Assembly: GCA_001828645.1 (NCBI GenBank)
Contig: MHZD01000082.1
Location: 1,121 to 6,757, forward strand
Source of the DNA: Planctomycetes bacterium RIFOXYC2_FULL_41_27
GTDB lineage: Bacteria > Planctomycetota > Brocadiia > Brocadiales > Brocadiaceae
DNA length: 5,637 nucleotides
Direction of reading: 5' to 3'
The stretch's first letter is position 1; every line of letters starts with the position of its first letter. A program made the translations under genes and the position numbers. Positions 1 through 5,602 of this stretch are shown here, piece by piece. The notes beneath the pieces are model-generated. The model ran no database searches and was not told where the DNA came from. It saw only the letters and a program-made list of their open reading frames with translations.

Positions 1-47
1 CAAATCGTAAATCTAAAATATTACTGCTATGTTCTGGGTAACTTAGT

Positions 48-992
48 CTATTTTTTATAAAGCCTTCTCTCAAACATTTTCAAGTAATCTGTCCACGAGC
101 TGTTTGCGTCTTTATGCTCGCTTATTGCCTTAGTGGCGGCATGTACCTTTGCATCAAGATTGTCCAGGTAATGTAAGGCAATGGCTTCGGGTGTACCAGG
201 TTTTACCGGTGAACCCCACTCATATTCGCCATGATGACTGAGTATTAGGTGGAAAAGGACGTTGAGCAGATCGGATGGGAACCCTTCTATTTTCAAAGCC
301 TTTTCATTCACCATAAGAACGCCGGCGATGAGGTGCCCGGTAAGTTGTCCCTCATCGGTGTATTGGAAACTGCGGTCGTAGGACAATTCCCGTGTTTTCC
401 CAATATCATGTAAAATCACGCCGGTGATTAATAAATCCCTTTTTATTGAAGGATAAAGATTTGAAAAGCTTACTGCCAGCCTGGCGACGGAAAGGATATG
501 TTCCAATAATCCCCCAAGGAAGGCATGATGGTATTGCGTGGCTGCAGGTGCCGTAGAAAACACCTTGCAAAAGGATTCGTCTGAAAAAAAAGCATTTAAT
601 AGCTTTGAAAGGCATGGGTCTTTCACCGTTTTGATAATCTGCCTGAGTTCAGCCATCATCTCAGGAATATCTCTTTCCGTACAGGGGATGAATTCGCCCA
701 TCTGCACCTGAGTATCAGGAACGGGACAGATTTCATTAATCCTGATTTGCAGGATATTATTGAAGGTTTCAACAACCCCTTTTATCTTTACAAAACCGTC
801 TTTATTAAAACTGTTGCAGAGTTGCGGTGTTGCATCCCATTTCCGCGACTCAATAAAACCGGATTTGTCTGCGAGCTGGAGGTTGAGGTACGGCTTCTTT
901 TCTCTTGTTTCCCTGACCTCCTTTTTCAGGACAAGGAAGACATCTTCCACAGGTTCGCCGCTTTTCAGGCTGGATATATAGGTTCGTGGCAT
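48..992 (-). CDS. YhaM-family 3'-5' exoribonuclease (OB-fold + HD domain)
   Basis: A 314-residue cytoplasmic protein. The N-terminal part (about residues 10-90) reads as an OB-fold nucleic-acid-binding domain, with the pattern 'PYLNLQLADKSG.IE.R.WD' at 34-53. The C-terminal part (about 150-300) is an HD metal-dependent phosphohydrolase domain with the expected ligands: H165 (LLEH), H195-D196 (ILHDIGK), H220, H253-H254 (SHHG) and D277/D280 (HYLDNLDAK). This order and length match Bacillus YhaM, a 3'-5' exoribonuclease acting on single-stranded RNA and DNA. The general fold call is strong; the RNA substrate is inferred from the family. The start is chosen because the OB-fold begins directly after it and no upstream extension is needed, but there is no clear Shine-Dalgarno before the ATG. 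It is divergent from glyS, separated by 321 bases. No signal peptide or membrane segment is seen. A less specific HD-domain phosphohydrolase is the main alternative. Confidence 0.88.
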   Translation of the reverse strand: MPRTYISSLKSGEPVEDVFLVLKKEVRETREKKPYLNLQLADKSGFIESRKWDATPQLCNSFNKDGFVKIKGVVETFNNILQIRINEICPVPDTQVQMGEFIPCTERDIPEMMAELRQIIKTVKDPCLSKLLNAFFSDESFCKVFSTAPAATQYHHAFLGGLLEHILSVARLAVSFSNLYPSIKRDLLITGVILHDIGKTRELSYDRSFQYTDEGQLTGHLIAGVLMVNEKALKIEGFPSDLLNVLFHLILSHHGEYEWGSPVKPGTPEAIALHYLDNLDAKVHAATKAISEHKDANSSWTDYLKMFERRLYKK

Positions 993-1313
993 TAACTAAT
1001 ACCAATTAAAATGAGGGATTCATAATGTTGAGGCTCACTAGGTTGTATGCTCTTTCGGAACGATAATACGAAACGTAACAATGCGGCGAGAAACCTACTT
1101 ATTTCCACAAAGAGCGTTTGTACGGATTTTACGTAAGTTATTAGTCAATGTCAAGCAGTATAAGTAACGAGCCTGCATTTTTTTATTGCAAACTGTTGTT
1201 TAACTGTTTAATATTTGATTAAAATTTGTATTTTTTGTTTAGGACGCAGATTTCCACAGATATACGCAATTCCTTGAAGAGTATTAATAAGAAACATATC
1301 GTACGACGCTAAC
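993..1313. other. Divergent intergenic region between the YhaM-like gene and glyS
   Basis: These 321 AT-rich bases hold no open reading frame or RNA gene that I can support. They must contain the start signals for both divergent genes. Visible items are a promoter-like pair toward glyS (1186-1214), a tandem 8-base near-repeat TGTTTAAC/TGTTTAAT at 1197-1212, an 8-base palindrome TTACGTAA at 1129-1136, and two exact copies of ATTTCCACA (1101-1109 and 1250-1258). I see no convincing promoter for the minus-strand gene. There is no T-box-like or other recognisable riboswitch structure before glyS. Confidence 0.6.
1186..1214 (+). promoter_or_regulatory. Candidate sigma70-type promoter for glyS
   Basis: TTGCAA at 1186-1191 and TAATAT at 1209-1214 are separated by exactly 17 bases, and each matches its consensus hexamer at 4 of 6 positions. 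They lie in the most AT-rich part of the spacer. Transcription would begin near 1221, giving a leader of roughly 90 bases before the glyS ATG. Such pairs arise by chance in AT-rich DNA, so this is only a candidate. The tandem TGTTTAAC/TGTTTAAT lies within its spacer and -10 region and could be an operator. Confidence 0.35.
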
Positions 1314-3458
1314 ATGACTGACCTGCTTTTTGAAATCGGCGCCGAAGAAATACCTGCCGGCTATATTGAGCCAGCGCTCAATCAGATGAAGGCATTGTTT
1401 ACCGAGCAGGCAAAAAAACAACGTCTGGAAGTGCATTCCATTTATAGTACCGGCACGCCAAGAAGATTAACCCTGTTTGTACAAGGGCTACCTCAAAAGC
1501 AAGAGAGCGTGATGGAAGAAGTCCAGGGACCTTCAGCAGCGGTCGCCTTTGATAAGGCAGAAAATCCGACAAAGGCAGGCCTTGGTTTTGCCAAATCCCA
1601 GGGTGTCGATATAAAAGACCTTCAAACAAAAAAGACCCCGAAAGGGGAATACTGCTTTGCGATTAAGAAAATAGAGGGACATGGAACGCTGCATATTTTA
1701 CCGGACATAGTAACTGCGGTCATCAGGAATATCTCATTCCCCAAATCAATGAAATGGAAGGGAAACGGCTTGTTTTTTGCCCGTCCCATACGTTCCCTTC
1801 TTGCCCTGTTCGGAGACCAGGTCGTTCCTGTAGAAATCAACGGGATTAAGGCGGACAGATTCATCTTTGGACACCCATTTTTATCCGGGCAGAAGATTGA
1901 AATTTCTGAGGCTAATTGGGAGTTATACAAAAAATTACTTAAACAGGAACATGTCGTAGTTGATATCACCGAGCGTCGCGAGACACTGAGGACAAAGATA
2001 ACACAACTCATGGCGCCCTATGGCGCAACTATTGATGACGAAGAGTTGCTGGATGAGGTCACGAATTTAGTTGAATACCCCAATGCCATTGAATGTAGTT
2101 TCGACGAAGAGTTTCTTGATATTCCTGCGGATGTCATAGAAACAGCCATGAAGGAGCATCAGAGATATTTCCCCATCAGGAAAAAGGAGGGAAAGCTTTT
2201 AAATAAATTCATAGCAGTTCTGAATCGAAATGAGAGCAATGCCGATACTGCCATTCGGGGGAATGAACGTGTCTTAAAGGCGCGACTCTCCGATGCCAGG
2301 TTCTTCTGGAAAGAGGACAGGAAGACCCCGCTTATAAAACGGGTGGAAGACTTGAAAAACCTTGCCTTCCTCGAAAAGCTGGGAAATTACTTTGACAGGA
2401 CAAACAGGATTATAAAACTCTCCAAATATATTTCAACCCGGTTAGCGCTGCCTCATGAGGAGATTGAACTCGTGAAACGCACGGCAGAATTATGCAAGGC
2501 AGACCTTCTCACGCAAATGGTTGGAGAATTCCCATCGTTACAGGGAATTATGGGAAGGGAGTATGCCGAATGGGACGGTGAGGAAAAACCTGTTGCTATT
2601 GCAATCGCTGAGCACTATATGCCTCGGTATGCCACAGACAACATCCCACCATCAAGGATTGGCGCTATTGTGGGTTTGGCCGATAAGTTTGATACGATAT
2701 CCAGCTGCTTTGCCCTGGATTTAATCCCTACCGGTTCACAAGACCCTTATTCCCTGAGACGACATGCCTATGGTATTATACGGATAATAGAAGAACATGG
2801 ATTTACGTTAGATAGCAAAGAGATACTTTATGCGTCGTTGGATTTACTTCCCATGTTCGAACAGAAAACTGACAGTCACTACCACCCCGTAATCCTTGAT
2901 AAATTAGTGCCGAAAATAAAAGATTTCTTTAAGGATAGATTATTCCAGATTAACATTGAAAGAGGATACCGTTATGACCTGGTGAATGCCGTCCTGAACG
3001 CCGGGGTAGGATTTGACGATATCCATAATTTTTCACAGCGATTAAAGGTCGTATCCGATATTTCACTGGGGGAATGGTGGCCTGATTTAGTTACCGTGGT
3101 CGAAAGGACATTTAACATTGGGAAAAAGGCGAATAGCAGCGGGTCTGTAGATGAACGTCTGCTTTCCGAGAGTGAAGAAAAAGAGTTATGGAGAATTTAT
3201 AAAGAAAATTGGCAGAATATTAATTCCCTGATAGACGAGAAAAAATACGAAGAAGCCTCTTGCACATATTGCAATATCTTCGCAAAGCCAGTTCACGCCT
3301 TTTTTGACAGGGTATTCGTGAATGTTGAAGATGGAAACGTTCGCAATAACAGACTCTCGCTCATGAAGAAGATTAACGAATTATACTCTCAAAAGATAGC
3401 CGACCTTTCAGAAATCGTCATGCCGAATGACAAGCCTCCTGGCAGTTCGGTTCCATAG
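1314..3458 (+). CDS. glyS: Glycyl-tRNA synthetase beta subunit
   Basis: Beta subunit of the bacterial alpha2-beta2 type glycyl-tRNA synthetase, which charges tRNA-Gly with glycine in the cytoplasm. The alpha subunit (GlyQ) carries the catalytic core; beta binds the tRNA. At 714 residues it is slightly longer than the usual roughly 690. The start is fixed by the family's N-terminal signature TDLLFEIGAEEIPAGYI at residues 2-18. Other hallmarks are KEHQRYFP (280-287), the degenerate HD region with CKADLLTQMVGEFPSLQGIMG (394-414), GSQDPYSLRRHAYGIIR (474-490), and a C-terminal DALR-type anticodon-binding region (about 590-700) with FFDRVFVN at 663-670. The last dozen residues (MPNDKPPGSSVP) look like an unconserved tail. 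No glyQ lies on either side, although the two are commonly adjacent. No Shine-Dalgarno is visible in the 20 bases before the ATG. Confidence 0.98.
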   Translation: MTDLLFEIGAEEIPAGYIEPALNQMKALFTEQAKKQRLEVHSIYSTGTPRRLTLFVQGLPQKQESVMEEVQGPSAAVAFDKAENPTKAGLGFAKSQGVDIKDLQTKKTPKGEYCFAIKKIEGHGTLHILPDIVTAVIRNISFPKSMKWKGNGLFFARPIRSLLALFGDQVVPVEINGIKADRFIFGHPFLSGQKIEISEANWELYKKLLKQEHVVVDITERRETLRTKITQLMAPYGATIDDEELLDEVTNLVEYPNAIECSFDEEFLDIPADVIETAMKEHQRYFPIRKKEGKLLNKFIAVLNRNESNADTAIRGNERVLKARLSDARFFWKEDRKTPLIKRVEDLKNLAFLEKLGNYFDRTNRIIKLSKYISTRLALPHEEIELVKRTAELCKADLLTQMVGEFPSLQGIMGREYAEWDGEEKPVAIAIAEHYMPRYATDNIPPSRIGAIVGLADKFDTISSCFALDLIPTGSQDPYSLRRHAYGIIRIIEEHGFTLDSKEILYASLDLLPMFEQKTDSHYHPVILDKLVPKIKDFFKDRLFQINIERGYRYDLVNAVLNAGVGFDDIHNFSQRLKVVSDISLGEWWPDLVTVVERTFNIGKKANSSGSVDERLLSESEEKELWRIYKENWQNINSLIDEKKYEEASCTYCNIFAKPVHAFFDRVFVNVEDGNVRNNRLSLMKKINELYSQKIADLSEIVMPNDKPPGSSVP

Positions 3459-3466
3459 TAATATAG

Positions 3467-3553
3467 ATGTAGGATGGGTGAAGCGCCACCGCACCCATCA
3501 ACAAAAATGTTAAAAGGTATTGATGAGTCTGCTTCGCTTGACCCATCCTACAT
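3467..3553. repeat. REPIN-like inverted pair of REP units
   Basis: The outer arms are ATGTAGGATGGGTGAAGCG (3467-3485) and its reverse complement at 3535-3553, with 18 of 19 matching and the outer 13 exact. Each half is itself a hairpin. The left pairs GATGGGTG (3473-3480) with CACCCATC (3492-3499), 8 of 8. The right pairs GATGAGTC (3522-3529) with GACCCATC (3540-3547), 7 of 8. GTAG (3469-3472) lies directly outside the left hairpin, and its complement CTAC (3548-3551) directly outside the right one. GTAG plus an imperfect palindrome, in inverted pairs, is the known layout of REP/REPIN elements mobilised by RAYT transposases. It begins 8 bases after the glyS stop. No U-tract follows, so it is not a classic terminator, though it may protect the glyS mRNA 3' end. 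Confidence 0.7.
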
Positions 3554-3600
3554 GATAGCATAGCAGTATAAAATTGCAGAGGTCGCCTTATAAAGAACGC

Positions 3601-3627
3601 ACCCCTTGCCCATCTCAAGAGGGGAAT
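3601..3627 (-). repeat. C/G-hairpin repeat, copy 1 (degraded)
   Basis: Read on the minus strand this 27-base unit matches the copy at 3977-4003 at 23 of 27 positions: it starts ATTCCCCTCTTG and ends AAGGGGT. The inner G-run is altered (GATGGG instead of GAGGGG), so its own hairpin is weakened. It faces the next copy head to head with seven bases between them. GAGGGGA (3619-3625) can also pair with TCCCCTC (3636-3642) of that copy. Confidence 0.55.
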
Positions 3628-3634
3628 AAACGAG

Positions 3635-3657
3635 ATCCCCTCCTGGGAGGGGTAGGT
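3635..3657 (+). repeat. C/G-hairpin repeat, copy 2
   Basis: CCCCTCC (3637-3643) and GGAGGGG (3646-3652) form a perfect 7-base inverted repeat with a two-base centre, followed by the shortened tail TAGGTG. The layout is that of the copy at 3977-4003, with a shorter tail. It lies about 60 bases upstream of the small gene at 3716. No U-tract follows, so it is not a standard intrinsic terminator for glyS. Confidence 0.6.
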
Positions 3658-3703
3658 GAAAATGAATACGTTAATTTATCCATAAATATTACTGATAGAA
3701 AGT

Positions 3704-3707
3704 GAGG
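3704..3707 (+). promoter_or_regulatory. Ribosome binding site of the 58-residue gene
   Basis: GAGG (within AGTGAGGT) lies 8 bases before the ATG at 3716. It supports this start for a gene that is otherwise short enough to doubt. Confidence 0.55.
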
Positions 3708-3715
3708 TCTCATAA

Positions 3716-3892
3716 ATGAAAAACGTAGAATTTTCTGTAGATGGAAACATGCTTACCATTAAGATAGATTTATCAAAGGAATTTGGTCCTTCTTCGTCGG
3801 GGAAGAACATCATTGTCGCATCAACGGAAGGAAACGTCACTATTCCAGATCGCGAAGAAAAGATTGGCTTAAACATTTATCGGAAAAAATAG
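3716..3892 (+). CDS. Conserved hypothetical small protein (58 aa)
   Basis: This frame encodes 58 residues starting MKNVEFSVDGNMLTIKIDLS and ending KIGLNIYRKK. The middle carries FGPSSSGKNIIVASTEGN (about residues 23-40). I recall similar small proteins from anaerobic bacteria with the same pattern: a short beta-strand pair, then SxSGKxxxVAST.GN, then IGLN.Y near the end. Their function is unknown to me. It looks like a soluble, beta-rich, cytoplasmic protein, with no signal peptide, membrane segment or cysteine. It has a plausible Shine-Dalgarno (3704-3707). The glyS stop is 257 bases upstream with repeats between them, so it is probably not part of a tight glyS operon. The gene is convergent with the rubrerythrin gene. 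The GK in the motif is not a P-loop, since the GxxxxGK pattern is absent. Confidence 0.75.
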   Translation: MKNVEFSVDGNMLTIKIDLSKEFGPSSSGKNIIVASTEGNVTIPDREEKIGLNIYRKK

Positions 3893-3915
3893 CAGTTCTT
3901 CTGTATCATGGTAAT

Positions 3916-3967
3916 TCGTGAGATACTCAATGAGATTTCACGACCCTTGTCCTCGTGAAAACGGGGA
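3916..3967. other. Three mutually exclusive hairpins after the small gene
   Basis: TCGTGAGAT (3916-3924) pairs with ATTTCACGA (3935-3943), nine pairs with one G-U. TTTCACGA (3936-3943) instead pairs exactly with TCGTGAAA (3953-3960). TCCTCGT (3950-3956) pairs with ACGGGGA (3961-3967) around a GAAA tetraloop. The middle hairpin excludes the other two. The block starts 24 bases after the small gene's stop, in the convergent region. No U-tract follows, so an ordinary intrinsic terminator is not supported. It may be a 3' end structure or another repeat. Confidence 0.45.
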
Positions 3968-3971
3968 AAGG

Positions 3972-4003
3972 GACCCACCCCTAACCCCTCCCAAGAGGGG
4001 AAT
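3972..4003 (-). repeat. C/G-hairpin repeat, copy 3 (best preserved)
   Basis: CCCCTC (3985-3990) and GAGGGG (3995-4000) form a perfect stem with a four-base loop. On the minus strand the hairpin is followed by the tail TTAGGGGTGGGTC. This copy serves as the reference for the family in this window. It lies downstream of both convergent genes. Confidence 0.65.
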
Positions 4004-4010
4004 TGTGGAG

Positions 4011-4056
4011 TCTCCCCTCTCAAGACCTGTCCTCGATTCCAGTCGGGGAGGGGAAT
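4011..4056 (-). repeat. C/G-hairpin repeat, copy 4, loop-interrupted
   Basis: On the minus strand it begins ATTCCCCTC (4056-4048) and resumes TTGAGAGGGG (4023-4014). Between these halves lie 24 unrelated bases (4024-4047). TCCCCTC (4013-4019) and GAGGGGA (4048-4054) still pair, 7 of 7. The TTAGGGGT tail is missing. It has the same orientation as copy 3, directly next to it, and starts 28 bases after the rubrerythrin stop. Confidence 0.45.
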
Positions 4057-4084
4057 AATTTGTGCCATTATAAAATATGTGGAT

Positions 4085-4576
4085 TTAACTAATTTTTATA
4101 AACATGGATTTTGCTGCGCCGCAGATGGGGCATTTGTCCGGCGCTGCCTTTTCGACCGTATTCCCACAGACCTGACAGACATAATAATCCACGGCCTCGT
4201 TTTTCCCCAGATTATTTAATGCCTTTTGATACAGTTCTGCATGGATTTTCTCCACCTTGTTGGCAAATTCGAAGCTCTGCAGGGCTTGTTTGTTTCCTTC
4301 TTTCTTGGCCTCATCAATCATCTGAGGGTACATCTTCGTGAACTCGTGCGTTTCTCCTCCAATTGCCGCCTGGACATTTTCTTTTGTGCTCCTCACGCCT
4401 CCCATTACCCGCAAATGGGCGTGGGCATGCACCGTCTCCGCCTCTGCCGCTGCGCGGAAGAGCTTTGCTGCCTGTTTAAAACCCTCATCTTCGGCCTTTT
4501 TGGCAAAGGCGAGATATTTTCTGTTGGCCTGCGATTCACCCGCAAAGGCATTCTTCAAATTGTCCATCGACGACAT
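4085..4576 (-). CDS. rbr: Rubrerythrin
   Basis: A 163-residue non-haem iron peroxidase of the cytoplasm that reduces hydrogen peroxide in anaerobes, usually fed electrons by rubredoxin-type partners. The N-terminal four-helix ferritin-like domain (about 1-125) shows the diiron ligand motifs: E14 (AGES), E47-x-x-H50 (AETVH), E75/E78 (GETHE) and E109-x-x-H112 (EKIHAE). The C-terminal rubredoxin-like domain (about 130-163) has C134-x2-C137-G and C149-P-x-C152-G for one Fe(Cys)4 site. This is the classical domain order, and all the motifs I looked for are present. The start at 4576 is set by a strong Shine-Dalgarno 7 bases upstream; Met4 is a less likely alternative. murI lies upstream on the same strand, 147 bases away, with an inverted repeat between them, so co-transcription is uncertain. 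Confidence 0.97.
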   Translation of the reverse strand: MSSMDNLKNAFAGESQANRKYLAFAKKAEDEGFKQAAKLFRAAAEAETVHAHAHLRVMGGVRSTKENVQAAIGGETHEFTKMYPQMIDEAKKEGNKQALQSFEFANKVEKIHAELYQKALNNLGKNEAVDYYVCQVCGNTVEKAAPDKCPICGAAKSMFIKIS

Positions 4577-4583
4577 GGTGTTT

Positions 4584-4589
4584 CTCCTT
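4584..4589 (-). promoter_or_regulatory. Strong ribosome binding site of rubrerythrin
   Basis: On the minus strand AAGGAG sits 7 bases before the ATG, inside GGGAAAGGAGA. It decides the start codon in favour of MSSMDN over the internal Met4. It is the strongest Shine-Dalgarno in the window, consistent with a highly expressed protein. Confidence 0.75.
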
Positions 4590-4598
4590 TCCCTTTAA

Positions 4599-4626
4599 GT
4601 TATTCCTATGAAGTCCCCCTTAACAA
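4599..4626 (-). promoter_or_regulatory. Weak candidate promoter for rubrerythrin
   Basis: On the minus strand TTGTTA (4626-4621) and AATAAC (4604-4599) are 16 bases apart, each matching the sigma70 hexamers at 4 of 6 positions. The -35 hexamer would fall inside repeat copy 5, and the leader would be only about 15 bases long. The match is weak and may be chance. Confidence 0.2.
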
Positions 4627-4646
4627 AGGGGGATTCAGGGGGTTGT
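4612..4646 (+). repeat. C/G-hairpin repeat, copy 5
   Basis: TCCCCCTT (4614-4621) and AAGGGGGA (4626-4633) form a perfect 8-base stem with loop AACA, followed by TTCAGGGGGTTGT. It is the left arm of a long inverted repeat with copy 6, about 29 of 33 aligned bases identical and a two-base gap. It lies just upstream of the rubrerythrin ribosome binding site. Confidence 0.65.
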
Positions 4647-4665
4647 GTGTTTTCCGTGGTTATTA

Positions 4666-4680
4666 CTTCGACAAGCTCAG
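4666..4680 (-). repeat. CTGAGCTTGTCGAAG motif between the inverted arms
   Basis: The 43-base spacer between copies 5 and 6 (4647-4689) contains CTTCGACAAGCTCAG. I recall this word, or its complement, as a frequent dispersed intergenic motif in many bacterial genomes. Only one copy is present here, so its repeat nature is from memory rather than from this window. Confidence 0.35.
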
Positions 4681-4689
4681 TACAGGTTT

Positions 4690-4722
4690 ACAACCCCCTA
4701 GCCCCCTTTTCTAAGGGGGATT
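4690..4722 (-). repeat. C/G-hairpin repeat, copy 6
   Basis: CCCCCTT (4702-4708) and AAGGGGG (4713-4719) form a perfect 7-base stem with a four-base loop. On the minus strand the tail reads CTAGGGGGTTGT. The copy ends one base from the murI stop codon (4724-4726). As RNA it would form the immediate 3' structure of the murI transcript, but no U-tract follows. Confidence 0.65.
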
Positions 4723-4723
4723 C

Positions 4724-5602
4724 TCAATGCCATACATCATATAACCCGCTTAAATAAAATGAAAATTCCTCTACATGTGAAAATTCCGATTCACAGACGA
4801 TTCCTTCCTTTTGTAATAATTGTTTGCACCTCCTTATTACCTCTTTTCCATTTCCTGAGATATAAAACCTTATATTTGTCTTCAAAGGAATTTTGTGCTT
4901 TTCCATGATTACATTATTAAGCAGCCGGTCGTTTTGAAGAGTTCTTCTTAGCTGTCTGGCTGTTCCATAATTGCCATCTGTTACGTTGATTTCCCTCCCT
5001 CCAATTTTTATAATTTTTTCTTTTATCAAGACAAAATGAGTGCAACCCAGAACGATGACCGAAATATCCTCTTTGTTTACAGACGAAAATAAACGAGAAA
5101 GATACTCTTCGATCTCTCGTCCGTGGATATGGCCCTGTTCGATAATCTCCACAAGTCCCGGACAAGGAAGCGGGCCGATTTCAGAACGGCGTTTGTAGTG
5201 ACGTATTAATTCATTGAATTTTTTGCTCTTTAGAGTAAGAGGGGTGGCCATGACGAGGATTTTGCCGCTGAGTCCCAACTCCACGGCTGGTTTTACGGCA
5301 GGTTCCATCCCAACCACGGGAAAAGCACACATCTTGCGAATCTCATTGATTGCAGCGCCTGTAGCAGTATTACAGGCAACGACCAGACATTTAATTCCGA
5401 TGGAGGATAAAAATTCAGCGGCCTTTATGGATAATTCCCGAACGACATTTTCTGGTTTATTCCCGTAAGGAGCATGGAGCGTATCGGCAAAATAAATAAA
5501 TTCCTCGTTTGGCAGTATCTTGATTATCGCGGCGAGGACTGATATTCCTCCGATACCGGAATCGAAGATACCTATTGGTAAATCTGCTTTTGGATTTTTC
5601 AT
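4724..5602 (-). CDS. murI: Glutamate racemase
   Basis: Cytoplasmic, cofactor-independent enzyme interconverting L- and D-glutamate, supplying D-glutamate for peptidoglycan precursors (MurD step). It has 292 residues, somewhat above the usual 260-270. The family motifs are in order: FDSGIGG (13-19, with D14 and S15), APYG (44-47), CNTAT with catalytic C78 (78-82), PVVGMEPA (95-102), GCTH with catalytic C187 (186-189) and VTDG (207-210). Both catalytic cysteines are present, so it should be active. The extra length is at the C-terminus (about 240-292), as in some longer homologues. The start lies 12 residues before FDSGIGG, as expected; the next Met (99) is far inside the domain. No Shine-Dalgarno is visible in the 35 upstream bases available, and any promoter is probably outside the window. 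Confidence 0.96.
   Translation of the reverse strand: MKNPKADLPIGIFDSGIGGISVLAAIIKILPNEEFIYFADTLHAPYGNKPENVVRELSIKAAEFLSSIGIKCLVVACNTATGAAINEIRKMCAFPVVGMEPAVKPAVELGLSGKILVMATPLTLKSKKFNELIRHYKRRSEIGPLPCPGLVEIIEQGHIHGREIEEYLSRLFSSVNKEDISVIVLGCTHFVLIKEKIIKIGGREINVTDGNYGTARQLRRTLQNDRLLNNVIMEKHKIPLKTNIRFYISGNGKEVIRRCKQLLQKEGIVCESEFSHVEEFSFYLSGLYDVWH

Noticed and set aside
1101..1258. Two ATTTCCACA copies as DnaA boxes or an origin
   Set aside because: Each matches the TTATCCACA box at only 7 of 9 positions, with no cluster and no dnaA/dnaN neighbourhood.
3469..3551. Intrinsic terminator of glyS
   Set aside because: The hairpins are strong but no U-tract follows any of the stems on the plus strand. 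The GTAG layout fits a REP element better.
1154..3575. Shared word AGCAGTATAA before glyS and after the REPIN
   Set aside because: A 10-base match pair is expected several times by chance in a window of this size, and the flanks do not align.
3418..3618. 66-codon minus-strand frame covering the end of glyS and the REPIN
   Set aside because: It overlaps glyS and runs through a palindromic repeat, with no ribosome binding site or recognisable protein. Open frames through inverted repeats are expected by chance.
3877..4068. 63-codon minus-strand frame through copies 3 and 4 of the repeat
   Set aside because: Its translation is largely that of the C/G-hairpin repeats, so it is not a believable gene.
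4226..4714. 162-codon plus-strand frame opposite rubrerythrin
   Set aside because: It is antisense to a clear rubrerythrin and ends within the repeats. No family or ribosome binding site is seen.
3601..4722. CRISPR array
   Set aside because: The repeats vary in orientation, spacing and sequence, spacers are irregular, genes lie between them and no cas gene is present.
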